A stretch of 64,000 bases of DNA from Streptomyces flaveolus (GCF_000716535.1 NZ_JNWV01000041.1:1-64000); one strand, 5' to 3'; shown: positions 42,673 through 53,165, counted from the stretch's first letter. The notes: generated from the sequence alone by a model not told the origin. Numbers and translations: made by a program.

Positions 42673-44910
42673 ATGAGCCAGCAAGACACCCAGGCAGAGG
42701 TACAGCACCCCCAGCCCTCCGTGGGCTCCATCGCCGCGCACCGCCAGCACGCCGTGGCCGCCGTGGTCTCCGACCTGGAACCCGATCTCGACGCGGGTCT
42801 CGACACCTACGAGGAGGCGCCGACCGACGGCGCGCCCCTGCCCCAGGGCCGCTTCCTCGACCGGGAACGCAGCTGGCTCGCCTTCAACGAGCGCGTCCTG
42901 GAGCTGGCCGAGGACCCGAACACGCCGTTGCTGGAGCGCGCGAACTTCCTCGCGATCTTCGCCAGCAACCTGGACGAGTTCTTCATGGTCCGGGTGGCCG
43001 GTCTGAAGCGCCGCATCGCCACCGGCGTCGCCACCCGCTCCGCCTCCGGCCTCCAGCCGCGCGAGGTACTGGAGATGATCTGGGCCCGCTCCCGCGAGCT
43101 GATGGCCCGGCACGCCGCCTGCTACCACGAGGACGTCGCCCCCGCGCTCGCGGACGAGGGCATCCACCTGGTCCGCTGGTCGGAGCTGACCGACAAGGAA
43201 CAGGCCCGGCTATTCACCCTCTTCCGGCACCAGATCTTCCCGGTCCTCACGCCCCTGGCCGTCGACCCCGCGCACCCCTTCCCGTACATCTCCGGCCTCT
43301 CCCTGAACCTGGCCGTCGTGGTGCGGAACCCGGTCAGCGGCCACAAGCACTTCGCGCGCGTGAAGGTGCCGCCGCTGCTGTCCCGCTTCCTGGAGGCCTC
43401 CCCCGGCCGCTACGTCCCCATCGAGGACGTCATCGCGGCCCCCAACCACCTGGAAGAGCTGTTCCCGGGCATGGAGATCCTGGAGCACCACGCCTTCCGG
43501 ATCACCCGCAACGAGGACCTGGAGGTCGAGGAGGACGACGCCGAGAACCTCCTCCAGGCCCTGGAGAAGGAACTCATGCGGCGCCGCTTCGGCCCGCCGG
43601 TGCGCCTGGAGGTCGAGGAGTCCATCGACCGCGAGGTGCTGGACCTGCTGGTGCGCGAGCTGAAGATCTCCGAGGCCGAGGTGTACCCGCTGCCCGGCCC
43701 GCTCGACCTCACCGGCCTCTTCCGCATCCACAGCCTCGACCGGCCGGAGCTGAAGTACCCGAAGTTCATCGCCGGCACCCACCGCGACCTCGCCGAGGTC
43801 GAGTCGGCGTCCGCGCCCGACATCTTCGCGGCGCTGCGCGCCCGGGACGTGCTCCTGCACCACCCGTACGACAGCTTCTCCACCTCGGTGCAGGCGTTCC
43901 TGGAGCAGGCGGCGGCCGACCCGGACGTCCTCGCCATCAAGCAGACCCTGTACCGCACCTCCGGCGACTCCCCGATAGTCGACGCGCTCATCGACGCCGC
44001 CGAGTCCGGCAAGCAGGTCCTCGTCCTGGTCGAGATCAAGGCCCGCTTCGACGAGCACGCCAACATCAAGTGGGCGCGCAAGCTGGAGGAGGCCGGCTGC
44101 CACGTCGTCTACGGCCTGGTCGGCCTGAAGACACACTGCAAGCTGTCGCTGGTGGTCCGCCAGGAGGGCGAGACCCTGCGCCGCTACAGCCACGTCGGCA
44201 CCGGCAACTACCACCCGAAGACCGCCCGTCTGTACGAGGACCTCGGTCTGCTCACCGCCGACCCGCAGGTCGGCGCGGACCTCTCCGACCTCTTCAACCG
44301 GCTGTCCGGCTACTCGCGCCGCGAGACCTACCGCCGGCTGCTGGTCGCGCCCAAGTCCCTGCGGGACGGCCTGATCTCGCGGATCGACAAGGAGGTCCAG
44401 CACCACCGTGCGGGCCGTCCGGCCTTCGTCCGCATCAAGGTCAACTCGATGGTGGACGAGGCGGTCATCGACGCCCTCTACCGGGCCTCCCAGGCCGGCG
44501 TGCCGGTCGACATCTGGGTGCGGGGCATCTGCGCCGTCCGCCCCGGCGTCACGGGCCTCTCGGAGAACATACGGGTCCGCTCGATCCTCGGCCGCTTCCT
44601 CGAACACTCCCGGGTGTTCGCCTTCGGCAACGGCGGCGAACCCGAGGTGTGGATCGGCAGCGCCGACATGATGCACCGCAACCTCGACCGCCGGATAGAG
44701 GCCCTGGTCCGGGTGGTCGACCCCGGCCACCGCGCAGCCCTCAACCGGCTGCTGGACACCGGCATGTCCGACAGCACCGCCTCCTGGCACCTCGGCCCGG
44801 ACGGCGAGTGGACGCGGCACGCGACCGACGCGGACGGCCAACCCCTGCGCAACGTCCAGGAGATGCTCATAGACGCCCGGAGGCGCCGGCGTGGCACAGC
44901 AACACCTTGA
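42673..44910 (+). CDS. ppk: Polyphosphate kinase
   Basis: A 745-residue (from 42673) PPK1 enzyme that reversibly makes polyphosphate from ATP. The N-terminal domain opens [20 protein letters not shown]; the catalytic core has the autophosphorylated His in [14 protein letters not shown], and a phospholipase-D-like C-terminal domain ends in [17 protein letters not shown]. The frame also opens at 42550 (MKPAVPEPS), which some annotations may use; I prefer 42673 because GGAAG lies upstream and the first 41 residues are low complexity. The CHAD gene overlaps its end by 20 bp. It belongs to the phosphate block and is under PhoP control in Streptomyces. Confidence 0.92.
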   Translation: MSQQDTQAEVQHPQPSVGSIAAHRQHAVAAVVSDLEPDLDAGLDTYEEAPTDGAPLPQGRFLDRERSWLAFNERVLELAEDPNTPLLERANFLAIFASNLDEFFMVRVAGLKRRIATGVATRSASGLQPREVLEMIWARSRELMARHAACYHEDVAPALADEGIHLVRWSELTDKEQARLFTLFRHQIFPVLTPLAVDPAHPFPYISGLSLNLAVVVRNPVSGHKHFARVKVPPLLSRFLEASPGRYVPIEDVIAAPNHLEELFPGMEILEHHAFRITRNEDLEVEEDDAENLLQALEKELMRRRFGPPVRLEVEESIDREVLDLLVRELKISEAEVYPLPGPLDLTGLFRIHSLDRPELKYPKFIAGTHRDLAEVESASAPDIFAALRARDVLLHHPYDSFSTSVQAFLEQAAADPDVLAIKQTLYRTSGDSPIVDALIDAAESGKQVLVLVEIKARFDEHANIKWARKLEEAGCHVVYGLVGLKTHCKLSLVVRQEGETLRRYSHVGTGNYHPKTARLYEDLGLLTADPQVGADLSDLFNRLSGYSRRETYRRLLVAPKSLRDGLISRIDKEVQHHRAGRPAFVRIKVNSMVDEAVIDALYRASQAGVPVDIWVRGICAVRPGVTGLSENIRVRSILGRFLEHSRVFAFGNGGEPEVWIGSADMMHRNLDRRIEALVRVVDPGHRAALNRLLDTGMSDSTASWHLGPDGEWTRHATDADGQPLRNVQEMLIDARRRRRGTATP

Positions 44911-46003
44911 CCCGACGGACCCCACGGCCGAGGCGGTGACGGGCACCGCCCTCGCGGACTACCTGCGCGCCCAGGCCACGGAGTTCCTCCGCGCCCTGCG
45001 CCTGCACCGGGAGACGGGCGGGGCCACGGCGAACGGCGCGGAGGAGTTCGACGCGGCCCGCCTCCTGCGCCGCTCGGCCCGCCGCATCAGCGCCAGCCTG
45101 CACACCTTCCGCCCCCTCCTCGACACCGACTGGTCGGAGGAGATGCGCCCGGAACTGGCCTGGCTGTCCGGCACGCTGGGCCTGGAACACGCCTGCGAGG
45201 CCCGCCTGGAACGCCTGTTGCTGGCGTTGCACCGGCTGTCGGGGGCGACCGTCCTGCCCGCGCAGGCGGTCGACGTCGCCGTGGCCGCGGGCGCCCGCGC
45301 CGCCGGAGCGGGACGGGTGCGGGAGGCAGCGCCGGAAGCCACCGGCGGCCCGGCCGGCGCGACGGCGACGACAGAGCGCGGCAACCTCACCGTCGGCGCG
45401 GCGAAGGCGGGCGCCCTGCTCGACCGCCAGCTCACCCTCGCCCGGACGAGGGCCCACTCCACGGCGCTCCAGGCCCTCGGCTCCTCCCGCTTCCACGCCG
45501 TGGCCGACAAGGTCGCCGTACTCGCCAGCGAGGTCCCCCTCACCCCCACCGCCCCCACCACCGACCTGCGCCCCTTGGCCGCCGCGGCCGAGGAACGCCT
45601 CACGGACGCCGTCACCGCGCTCCCCCTGGTCACCGCCGGCCACCCCTACAACGCGGCGGCCCTGGTCCACGGCCTGTCCCCGGACCCGTCCCCGCACCCC
45701 CAGGACGGCCCCTGGCACCAGGTCCGCCTGCTGCTGCGCCTGCACCGGTACGCCCGCGAGGTGCTGCACGGCGGCAACGCCCCCGTGGACGTACGGCTGC
45801 TGACGGCGGGCCAGGCGCTCAACCGGCACCGGGACGCCTCGGAGGCGGCGGCCGCGGCGGCGCAGGCGGCGCGCACCCCCCGGATCACCCCGGCGACGGC
45901 GTACGCGCTCGGTGTGCTCCACGCCGACCAGCGGCACGAGGTGGAGGCGGCCCGGTTCGCGTTCCAGCAGGCGTGGCAGAAGCAGACCGTCCACGCGCCC
46001 TGA
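44891..46003 (+). CDS. CHAD-domain protein (polyphosphate-binding)
   Basis: A 370-residue helical protein of the CHAD family, whose conserved histidines and arginines bind polyphosphate. Two helical repeats are visible: [20 protein letters not shown] and [19 protein letters not shown] with many Arg/His on one face. Overlap with ppk (44891-44910) signals translational coupling, so it most likely binds or localises the polymer made by Ppk. Confidence 0.85.
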   Translation: MAQQHLDPTDPTAEAVTGTALADYLRAQATEFLRALRLHRETGGATANGAEEFDAARLLRRSARRISASLHTFRPLLDTDWSEEMRPELAWLSGTLGLEHACEARLERLLLALHRLSGATVLPAQAVDVAVAAGARAAGAGRVREAAPEATGGPAGATATTERGNLTVGAAKAGALLDRQLTLARTRAHSTALQALGSSRFHAVADKVAVLASEVPLTPTAPTTDLRPLAAAAEERLTDAVTALPLVTAGHPYNAAALVHGLSPDPSPHPQDGPWHQVRLLLRLHRYAREVLHGGNAPVDVRLLTAGQALNRHRDASEAAAAAAQAARTPRITPATAYALGVLHADQRHEVEAARFAFQQAWQKQTVHAP

Positions 46004-46020
46004 CCCCACGAGGAGGCGGT

Positions 46021-46434
46021 GTGAACGACACCGTGGTCCAGGCGGCCGGCTGTGTGCTGTGGCGCCGCTCACCGGTCTCCGGCGACCTGGAGATCTGTCT
46101 GGTCCACCGGCCGAAGTACGACGACTGGTCCCACCCCAAGGGCAAGTTGAAGCGGGGCGAGGACCCGCTCGCCGGTGCGCTGCGCGAGGTCGCGGAGGAG
46201 ACCGGGTACACCGCGGACCCGGGCGGCGAGCTGCCGACCCTGCACTATTCGGCCAACGGCCGCCCGAAGCGGGTGCGGTACTGGGCCGCGGAGGCGGTTT
46301 CCGGCCACTTCACGCCGAACGACGAGGTGGACCGCATCCTGTGGCTGGCCCCGGCGACGGCCCGGGCCCGGCTGACCCAGCCGCGCGACGGGGACCTGGT
46401 GGAGGCGCTCCTGCGGGCCCTGGAGCGCCGGTGA
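46021..46434 (+). CDS. Nudix hydrolase (MutT1-type)
   Basis: A 137-residue Nudix protein with a full Nudix box GKLKRGEDPLAGALREVAEE followed by TGY. The family removes a pyrophosphate unit from nucleoside diphosphate derivatives. In mycobacteria, a MutT1 fused to a histidine phosphatase also follows ppk; here only the Nudix domain is present. The GTG at 46021 has GAGGAGG upstream, so the longer frame from 45973 is less likely. Confidence 0.9.
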   Translation: MNDTVVQAAGCVLWRRSPVSGDLEICLVHRPKYDDWSHPKGKLKRGEDPLAGALREVAEETGYTADPGGELPTLHYSANGRPKRVRYWAAEAVSGHFTPNDEVDRILWLAPATARARLTQPRDGDLVEALLRALERR

Positions 46435-46438
46435 CGGC

Positions 46439-46642
46439 TCACGGGCCCGTCGCGTGCCCCTCGGCGTCCGTGCGGGCCTGACTGCGGGCCCGGCGGGCGG
46501 GGCCGCGCCAGCCACAGCTGCATCTGGCCACGCAGAAGGGGCCCTGCTCGGTGGTCGTCGTGAGATGTTCCTGCCCGGACCGGGCACGCTCCGGCCCGTC
46601 CTCCGATACCGCGGTGACTGCCACGCCGTCAACAGTACCCAT
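46439..46642 (-). CDS. Small CxC-type protein
   Basis: A 67-residue protein with a CSCGWRGPARRARSQARTDA segment that looks like a half zinc finger. The gene is opposite the phosphate operon and converges with the Nudix gene (4-bp gap). It is conserved-looking but I do not know a function. The ATG at 46642 lacks a clear SD. Confidence 0.6.
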   Translation of the reverse strand: MGTVDGVAVTAVSEDGPERARSGQEHLTTTTEQGPFCVARCSCGWRGPARRARSQARTDAEGHATGP

Positions 46643-46829
46643 ACCGGGTTAAAGAGTTGGTCTCGCTCCCCTCGGCCTCGGTCCCGCTCGCTTCGGCGTC
46701 GGTCCCGCCCCCGTCGGCCCGACGCGGCCCCGCCGCCGCTCCCGGCGGCGCGTGACGGCACCCCCCACCCGTCGTTATCCGGACGACAGGGGGCCCGTGA
46801 CGGACACACCGGCTGGGGGTAGGCAGGCC

Positions 46830-47693
46830 ATGGAGCGGCGGCAGCACAGGCGCGCGGGCGGGACGGTCGTCGCGGTGGGCATCCTCCTCGCCCTCGGGAC
46901 GGGCGCCACGGGCTGTTCCGGCAGCGGGGCCGCCGCCGAGGACGTCAAGGGCGCCGGCGACCCCGTCACCACCCTGCACCGGGCCGCCGACGCGCTGCGG
47001 GCCGCGGGCAGTTCCAAGGCCGGCACCTCGATGGAGATGGCCACGGGCGGCACCCGGGTCACCATCCGCGGCAAGGGGGTCTACGACTACCGGCGCCGCC
47101 TCGGCCGGCTCACGGTGGTGCTGCCCGAGGACCCCACGGGCACCTCCGAACACCGGCCCATCACGGAACTCCTCGCCCCGGGGGCGCTGTTCATGAAGAA
47201 CCGGGGCGCGGGCGTGCCCGCCGACAAGTGGGTGCGGGTGGAGACCGCGACGCTGTCCGACGGCAATCTGGTCACCGGCGGCGCGACCGACCCGTTCGCG
47301 GCGGCCGAGGTGCTGCGCGGGACGCGGGAGGCGGTCTTCGTCGGCAGGACCGAGGTCGCCGGGACGGCGGTGCGGCACTACCGGGGCACCGCCGACCTGA
47401 GCCGCGCGGCCCGGTACGCCTCCGCCGCGAACAGGGCGGCCCTGGCCTCGGCGGCGAAAGGCTTCGCCACGACCGAGGTGCCGTTCGACGCGTACCTGGA
47501 CGACCAGGGCCGCATCCGCAAGCTGCGGCAGCGCTTCAGCTTCGTCAACGGCCGCCAGAAGGCCACCGTGGCGGTCGCCTCCACCCTGCTGCTGTACGAC
47601 TTCGGCGCCCCCGCCGACGTACGGCTGCCGGCCCCGGCGGACATCTACGCGGGCCGGATCGCCGAGGAGGGCAGGACCCGTGGCGGGGCCTGA
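46830..47693 (+). CDS. LppX-like lipoprotein
   Basis: A 287-residue lipoprotein: signal MERRQHRRAGGTVVAVGILL with lipobox TGCS, Cys29 being the lipidated residue. The remainder is a mixed alpha/beta domain with TSMEMATGGTRVTIRGKGVYD and YDFGAPADVRLPAPAD, resembling LppX/LprG or LolA-like lipid carriers. The ATG at 46830 is preferred since it gives a normal signal length; 46797 (GTG) is possible. A role in lipid or lipoprotein transport is inference. Confidence 0.75.
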   Translation: MERRQHRRAGGTVVAVGILLALGTGATGCSGSGAAAEDVKGAGDPVTTLHRAADALRAAGSSKAGTSMEMATGGTRVTIRGKGVYDYRRRLGRLTVVLPEDPTGTSEHRPITELLAPGALFMKNRGAGVPADKWVRVETATLSDGNLVTGGATDPFAAAEVLRGTREAVFVGRTEVAGTAVRHYRGTADLSRAARYASAANRAALASAAKGFATTEVPFDAYLDDQGRIRKLRQRFSFVNGRQKATVAVASTLLLYDFGAPADVRLPAPADIYAGRIAEEGRTRGGA

Positions 47694-47810
47694 AACCGGC
47701 CGGTCACTAGTCCGGGACGCCACCCCGTAAGTAGCCCGTCCGTGCCATGCGCGGTGTGTGGAGCGCTGCCTACTCTAGGGAGCGGTGACGGCTGAGAAGA
47801 GGTGAGGCGG

Positions 47811-47972
47811 GTGGCTGCGGTCGGCGGCACGGCGGTTCAGGACCACGTGGCCCTCGCCGAGATCGAGCTGTGCGGAGAGCTGATCATCGCGGCCTCGGCC
47901 GCCGAGGACCGGCTCAGCCTGGAGAGCATCGACGAGGTGCTGCGGGTGGCCGAGGAGCGGAACGCGGCCTGA
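47811..47972 (+). CDS. 53-residue conserved small protein
   Basis: The ORF starts at a GTG with GGTGAGG upstream and encodes an amphipathic helical protein (HVALAEIELCGELIIAASAA, then EDRLSLESIDEVLRVAEE). A TACTCT -10-like element lies at 47771-47776. It converges with csoR. No function is known. Confidence 0.65.
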   Translation: MAAVGGTAVQDHVALAEIELCGELIIAASAAEDRLSLESIDEVLRVAEERNAA

Positions 47973-47977
47973 GCGGC

Positions 47978-48286
47978 TCAGCTCCGCAGCAGCCGGCCGA
48001 TCGCCTTCGTCGCCTCGTCCACCTTCTCGTCGATCGCGTCACCGCCCTGCACGGCCGCGTCCGCGACGCAGTGCCGCAGGTGCTCCTCCAGCAGCTGGAG
48101 CGCGAAGGACTGCAGGGCCTTGGTGGAGGCGGAGACCTGCGTGAGTATGTCGATGCAGTACGTGTCCTCCTCCACCATCCGCTGCAGGCCGCGGATCTGG
48201 CCCTCGATCCGGCGCAGCCGCTTGAGGTGCTCGTCCTTCCGCTTGTGGTAGCCGTGCGTGGCGCCGGCCTCGGTCGTCGTCGTCAT
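47978..48286 (-). CDS. csoR: CsoR copper-sensing repressor
   Basis: A 102-residue all-helical repressor. The Cu(I) ligands Cys44, His69 and Cys73 have exactly the spacing of Mycobacterium tuberculosis CsoR (Cys36, His61, Cys65). The ATG at 48286 follows GGAGG. An ATACCC/GGGTAT palindrome upstream is the probable operator, so the gene is autoregulated. Copper binding releases the DNA. Confidence 0.92.
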   Translation of the reverse strand: MTTTTEAGATHGYHKRKDEHLKRLRRIEGQIRGLQRMVEEDTYCIDILTQVSASTKALQSFALQLLEEHLRHCVADAAVQGGDAIDEKVDEATKAIGRLLRS

Positions 48287-48328
48287 CGCGGCCTCCGTCT
48301 CGGGACGAGCTGGGGACAAAAGGGACAC

Positions 48329-48345
48329 ATACCCCTACTGGGTAT
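48329..48345. promoter_or_regulatory. CsoR operator
   Basis: ATACCC (48329-48334) and GGGTAT (48340-48345) are perfect inverted repeats around CTACT, 43 bp upstream of the csoR ATG, like the G/C-tract operators of CsoR proteins. Confidence 0.75.
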
Positions 48346-48500
48346 ATGGTAACGAACTTTCCGGGGTAGAGGGCCCTTCGTCCGCCCCCGTGCTGACCAC
48401 TCTGCCCGATGGGCGACACTGGGATGCGGCCCGATAGCCGTGGCCGGATGATGCGCCTAGCATCAGCCTGACCGAAACCGAAGCACCCCGAGGACCCCAC

Positions 48501-49121
48501 GTGCGCTTTCGTCTGACCCCCAGGGAGACGAGCTTCTACGACATGTTCGCCGCGTCCGCGGACAACATCGTCACCGGCTCGAAACTCCTGATGGAACTGC
48601 TCGGGGCGGACTCCTCCGCCCGGGCCGAGATCGCAGAGCGTATGCGGGCCGCGGAACACGCAGGTGACGACGCCACGCACGCGATCTTCCACCAGCTGAA
48701 CTCCTCCTTCATCACGCCGTTCGACCGGGAGGACATCTACGCCCTCGCCGGTTCCCTGGACGACATCATGGACTTCATGGAGGAGGCCGTCGACCTGGTC
48801 GTCCTCTACAACGTCGAGGAACTGCCCAAGGGCGTCGAGCAGCAGATCGAGGTCCTGGCCAGGGCGGCGGAGCTGACGGCAGAGGCCATGCCGAACCTCC
48901 GCACCATGGACAACCTCACCGAGTACTGGATCGAGGTCAACCGGCTGGAGAACCAGGCCGACCAGATCCACCGCAAGCTGCTCGCCCACCTCTTCAACGG
49001 CAAGTACGACGCGATCGAGGTGCTGAAGCTCAAGCAGATCGTGGACGTCCTGGAAGAGGCGGCGGACGCGTTCGAACACGTGGCGAACACGGTGGAGACC
49101 ATCGCCGTCAAGGAGTCCTGA
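48501..49121 (+). CDS. PhoU-like (DUF47) regulator of Pit
   Basis: A 206-residue helical protein (RFRLTPRETSFYDMFAASAD; EHAGDDATHAIFHQL) of the DUF47 family that accompanies PitA-type transporters. The conserved acidic/His residues (HAGDDATH) could bind metal. The GTG at 48501 follows GAGGA; its stop is 8 bp before pit, so they form an operon. Confidence 0.88.
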   Translation: MRFRLTPRETSFYDMFAASADNIVTGSKLLMELLGADSSARAEIAERMRAAEHAGDDATHAIFHQLNSSFITPFDREDIYALAGSLDDIMDFMEEAVDLVVLYNVEELPKGVEQQIEVLARAAELTAEAMPNLRTMDNLTEYWIEVNRLENQADQIHRKLLAHLFNGKYDAIEVLKLKQIVDVLEEAADAFEHVANTVETIAVKES

Positions 49122-49128
49122 GGCGTCG

Positions 49129-50127
49129 ATGGACACCTTCGCCCTGGTCGTGACCATCGCGGTCGCGCTCTTCTTCACGTACACGAACGGTTTCCACGAC
49201 TCGGCGAACGCGATCGCGACGTCCGTGTCGACGCGGGCGCTGACCCCGCGGGCGGCCCTCGCCATGGCGGCCGTGATGAACCTCGCCGGTGCCTTCCTGG
49301 GCTCCGGCGTCGCCAAGACGGTCAGCGAGGGCCTGATCGAGACGCCCCGGGGCTCGACCGGCATGGGGATCCTCTTCGCCGCCCTGCTCGGCGCGATCGT
49401 CTGGAACCTGGTCACCTGGTACTTCGGCCTGCCGTCCTCCTCCTCGCACGCCCTGTTCGGCGGCCTGGTGGGCGCGGCGCTGGCGGGCGGTACGACGGTG
49501 ATCTGGCACGGGGTGGTCGAGAAGGTCATCATCCCGATGTTCGTGTCCCCGGTCGTGGGCCTGATCGTCGGCTACCTGGTCATGACGGCGATCCTGTGGA
49601 TCTTCCGCCGGGCCAACCCGCACAAGGCCAAGCGCGGCTTCCGCATAGCCCAGACGGTCTCGGCCGCCGGCATGGCGCTGGGCCACGGCCTCCAGGACGC
49701 CCAGAAGACGATGGGCGTCGTCGTCATGGCACTGGTGATTTCCGGCCATGAGACGTACGGCGACCCGATCCCGGTCTGGGTGAAGATCGTCTGCGCGATC
49801 ATGCTGTCCCTCGGCACCTACGCGGGCGGCTGGCGCATCATGCGCACCCTGGGCCGCAAGATCATCGAGCTGGACCCGCCGCAGGGCTTCGCCGCCGAGA
49901 CGACCGGCGCGTCGATCATGTTCACCACGGCGTTCCTCTTCAAGGCGCCGATCTCCACGACCCACGTCATCACCTCGGCCATCATGGGCGTGGGCGCGAC
50001 CAAGCGCGTCAACGCCGTCCGCTGGGGCGTGGCCAAGAACATCATCCTCGGCTGGTTCATCACGATGCCGGCGGCGGCCCTGGTCGCCGCCCTGGCCTTC
50101 GGGGTGGTCAAGCTGGTGGCGCTGTAA
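49129..50127 (+). CDS. pit: Low-affinity inorganic phosphate transporter Pit
   Basis: A 332-residue PiT/PHO4-family carrier with about ten membrane segments. The two family repeats are visible: TNGFHDSANAIATSVSTRAL with the Asn-Asp pair in the first, and GASIMFTTAFLFKAPISTTH in the second. It takes up metal-phosphate by proton symport. It is convergent with pstSCAB, separated by a strong hairpin. Confidence 0.92.
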   Translation: MDTFALVVTIAVALFFTYTNGFHDSANAIATSVSTRALTPRAALAMAAVMNLAGAFLGSGVAKTVSEGLIETPRGSTGMGILFAALLGAIVWNLVTWYFGLPSSSSHALFGGLVGAALAGGTTVIWHGVVEKVIIPMFVSPVVGLIVGYLVMTAILWIFRRANPHKAKRGFRIAQTVSAAGMALGHGLQDAQKTMGVVVMALVISGHETYGDPIPVWVKIVCAIMLSLGTYAGGWRIMRTLGRKIIELDPPQGFAAETTGASIMFTTAFLFKAPISTTHVITSAIMGVGATKRVNAVRWGVAKNIILGWFITMPAAALVAALAFGVVKLVAL

Positions 50128-50170
50128 CGACGGGCACGGCGCCCTAAGCCGTACGCAGTGACAACGCAGT

Positions 50171-50204
50171 GGGCCCGCCCCCGGGAGCCGGGGGCGGGCC
50201 CTTT
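50171..50204. terminator. Bidirectional terminator between pit and pstB
   Basis: GGGCCCGCCCCCGG (50171-50184) and CCGGGGGCGGGCCC (50188-50201) form a perfect 14-bp stem with a GAG loop and TTT after it, serving both convergent operons. Confidence 0.85.
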
Positions 50205-50253
50205 GCGTCCTCGCGGTGGCACCGCCATGCAGCACCGCGAGGGGATCGTGGGA

Positions 50254-51030
50254 TCAGCCGAAGCGGCCGGAGATGTAGTCCTCCGTGGCCTGGACCGACG
50301 GGTTGGAGAAGATCCGCTCCGTGTCGTCGATCTCGATCAGCCGGCCGGGCTGTCCGACCGCCGCGAGGTTGAAGAAGGCCGTACGGTCCGAGACACGCGC
50401 CGCCTGCTGCATGTTGTGCGTCACGATGACGATCGTGAACCGCTCCTTGAGCTCACCGATCAGGTCCTCGATGGCGAGGGTGGAGATCGGGTCCAGGGCG
50501 GAGCAGGGCTCGTCCATGAGGAGCACCTTCGGCTCGACCGCGATGGCGCGGGCGATGCACAGACGCTGCTGCTGACCACCGGACAGGCCGGAGCCCGGCT
50601 TGTTCAGGCGGTCCTTCACCTCGTTCCAGAGGTTCGCGCCCTTGAGGGACTTCTCGACGACGTCGTTCAGTTCCGACTTCTTGTAGTTGCCGTTCAGCCG
50701 CAGGCCCGCCGCCACGTTGTCGAAGATCGACATCGTGGGGAACGGGTTCGGGCGCTGGAAGACCATGCCCACCTCACGGCGGACGGACACCGGGTCGACC
50801 CCGGCGCCGTACAGGTCCTCATCGTCGAGGAGCACCTTGCCCTCGACGCGGCCACCGGGGGTGACCTCGTGCATACGGTTCAGCGTGCGCAGGAACGTCG
50901 ACTTGCCGCAGCCGGAGGGGCCGATGAACGCCGTCACCGACCGCGGCTCCACGGTCATCGAAATGTCCTCGATCGCCTTGTGGGAGCCGTAGAAGGCGGT
51001 GAGGCCGCTTACGTCGATTCGCTTGGCCAT
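50254..51030 (-). CDS. pstB: Phosphate ABC transporter ATPase PstB
   Basis: A 258-residue ATPase with Walker [10 protein letters not shown] (36-44), signature LSGGQQQRL, Walker [14 protein letters not shown] and the switch His in VTHNMQQA. It drives high-affinity phosphate import by PstSCA. Last gene of pstSCAB. Confidence 0.96.
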   Translation of the reverse strand: MAKRIDVSGLTAFYGSHKAIEDISMTVEPRSVTAFIGPSGCGKSTFLRTLNRMHEVTPGGRVEGKVLLDDEDLYGAGVDPVSVRREVGMVFQRPNPFPTMSIFDNVAAGLRLNGNYKKSELNDVVEKSLKGANLWNEVKDRLNKPGSGLSGGQQQRLCIARAIAVEPKVLLMDEPCSALDPISTLAIEDLIGELKERFTIVIVTHNMQQAARVSDRTAFFNLAAVGQPGRLIEIDDTERIFSNPSVQATEDYISGRFG

Positions 51031-51102
51031 GTCTGCTTCACTTCCAGAAATTCAAGCTCGGTCGCTGTGTGGCCCCGCCCGGCGGAGCCGGAAATAGTCG
51101 CC

Positions 51103-52164
51103 TCAGCGACCGGTCTTCGGGGCCTTCCAGCGGGCGATGCCGCGGGCCACCAGGTTGAGGATCATCACGAAGGCGATCAGCGTGAGGGCCGCCGCCCACG
51201 CGCGGTCGTACGCCGCACCGGAGCCCGCGCTGTTGGCGAACTGCTGGTAGATGAACAGCGGCAGCGACGCCTGCGCGCCCTCGAAGGGGTTGTTGTTGAT
51301 GAACGGGTTGCCGAACACCAGCAGCAGCACCGGCGCGGTCTCACCGGCGATACGGGCGACCGCCAGCATGATGCCGGTGGTGATACCGCCGATGGAGGTC
51401 GGCAGGACCACCTTCAGGATGGTCCGCCACTTGGGCACGCCGAGCGCCAGTGACGCCTCGCGCAGCTCGTTCGGGACGAGCTTGAGCATCTCCTCGGTGG
51501 AGCGGACGACGACCGGCATCATCAGGATGGCCAGGGCCAGCGAACCGGCGAAGCCGAACGGCTGCATCTCGAAGATGAGCATCAGGCTGAGGATGAACAG
51601 ACCCGCGACGATCGACGGGATGCCCGTCATGACGTCGACGAAGAAGGTGACGGCCTTGGCGAGCCGGCCCCGGCCGTACTCGACCAGGTAGATCGCGGTG
51701 AGCACGCCGATCGGGGCGCCGATGAGGGTGGCGAGGCCGACCTGCTCCAGGCTGCCGATGATGGCGTGGTAGATGCCGCCGCCGGGCTCGGTGTCGGCGA
51801 CGACCCCCATCGAGTGGGTCAGGAAGTAGACGTCGAGGACCTTCACACCGCGCGCCGCGGTCACCCAGATCAGGGAGACCAGCGGCACCACGGCGAGCAG
51901 GAAGGCCACCCAGACGAGGCTGGTGGCGACACGGTCCTTGGCCTGGCGGCGGCCCTCGACGCGCGCGGCGATGCCGAAGGTGCCGAGGACGAAGAGGACG
52001 GCGGCGATCAGACCCCACTGGACCTTGCTGTCCAGGCCGGCGGCCAGGCTGATGACGATGCCCAGGACGAGGGAGCCGGCGGCGATCGCCCACGGCGTCC
52101 ACCGGGGCAGGCTCGCGGCGCGCAGCGTGCTGTGCCGCTTGTCGGTGACGGCTGCGGTGCTCAT
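51103..52164 (-). CDS. pstA: Phosphate ABC transporter permease PstA
   Basis: A 353-residue permease with about eight membrane segments (longer N-terminus than the Escherichia coli protein) and the EAA-type loop LREASLALGVPKWRTILKV. Its ATG overlaps pstC by 4 bp. Confidence 0.95.
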   Translation of the reverse strand: MSTAAVTDKRHSTLRAASLPRWTPWAIAAGSLVLGIVISLAAGLDSKVQWGLIAAVLFVLGTFGIAARVEGRRQAKDRVATSLVWVAFLLAVVPLVSLIWVTAARGVKVLDVYFLTHSMGVVADTEPGGGIYHAIIGSLEQVGLATLIGAPIGVLTAIYLVEYGRGRLAKAVTFFVDVMTGIPSIVAGLFILSLMLIFEMQPFGFAGSLALAILMMPVVVRSTEEMLKLVPNELREASLALGVPKWRTILKVVLPTSIGGITTGIMLAVARIAGETAPVLLLVFGNPFINNNPFEGAQASLPLFIYQQFANSAGSGAAYDRAWAAALTLIAFVMILNLVARGIARWKAPKTGR

Positions 52165-53165
52165 GCGTTGGCCCCCGAGTACTCCGCGCGCCGGGTGATG
52201 ATCAGCCGGGCGGCGCCGTTGACGAGCAGGGTGATGACGAACAGGACCAGACCGGAGGCGATGAGCGCGTCCCGGCCGAACTCGTTCGCCTCGCTGAACT
52301 TGCTGGCGATGTTCTGGGCGAAGGTGCCGCCGCCCGGGTTGAGCAGGCTGGCCTGGATGTCGAAGGACGGCGAGAGCACGGTGGCGACGGCGATCGTCTC
52401 GCCGAGCGCGCGCCCGAGGCCGAGCATGGACGCGGAGATCACACCGGAGCGGCCGAAGGGCAGCACGGACATGCGAACGACCTCCCAGCGCGTGGCGCCG
52501 AGGGCTAGGGCCGCTTCCTCGTGCATCTGCGGGACCTGGCGGAAGACCTCACGGCTCACGTTGGTGATGATCGGCAGGATCATGATCGCGAGCAGGATGC
52601 CGACGGTGAGCATCGAGCGCGGCGCGCCCTGGTCCCAGGAGAAGACGCCGGTCCAGCCGAAGAACTCGTTGAGCCAGCCGAACAGGCCGTTCATGTGCGG
52701 GACGAGCACGAGGGCGCCCCACAGGCCGTACACGATGGACGGCACGGCGGCGAGCAGGTCGATCACGTAGGCGACCGGGCCGGACATGCGGCGCGGGGCG
52801 TAGTGCGTGATGAACAGCGCGATGGCGACCGCGACCGGGACCGCGATGACCATGGCGATGACCGAGGAGACGAGCGTGCCGAAGACCAGGACCGCGATGC
52901 CGAACTTCGGTTCGAGGACGTTGGTGTTCCACTCGAACGTGGTCAGGAAGTTCGCGTGGTCCTTGCTGATCGCGAGGACGGCACGGTAGGTGAGGAAGAC
53001 CGCGATGGCGGCCATGATCGCCAGCAGGAGGATGCCGGAGCCTCGGGACAGCCCGAGGAAGATGCGGTCACCGGGGCGGGTGGCGCCACGGGCCGCGCGC
53101 TTCTGCTCGGCGATGGTGGGCTGGGGGGCGGGCGGAGGTACGTCGGTTGTCGTCGATATGTCCAT
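52161..53165 (-). CDS. pstC: Phosphate ABC transporter permease PstC
   Basis: A 334-residue permease with six or more membrane helices and the EAA-type loop EAALALGATRWEVVRMS. It is separated from pstS by 114 bp with a strong hairpin. Confidence 0.95.
   Translation of the reverse strand: MDISTTTDVPPPAPQPTIAEQKRAARGATRPGDRIFLGLSRGSGILLLAIMAAIAVFLTYRAVLAISKDHANFLTTFEWNTNVLEPKFGIAVLVFGTLVSSVIAMVIAVPVAVAIALFITHYAPRRMSGPVAYVIDLLAAVPSIVYGLWGALVLVPHMNGLFGWLNEFFGWTGVFSWDQGAPRSMLTVGILLAIMILPIITNVSREVFRQVPQMHEEAALALGATRWEVVRMSVLPFGRSGVISASMLGLGRALGETIAVATVLSPSFDIQASLLNPGGGTFAQNIASKFSEANEFGRDALIASGLVLFVITLLVNGAARLIITRRAEYSGANA

Noticed and set aside
42519..44939. An 806-codon frame overlapping ppk
   Set aside because: The ppk frame has all family motifs; this one is Arg/Pro-rich without any.
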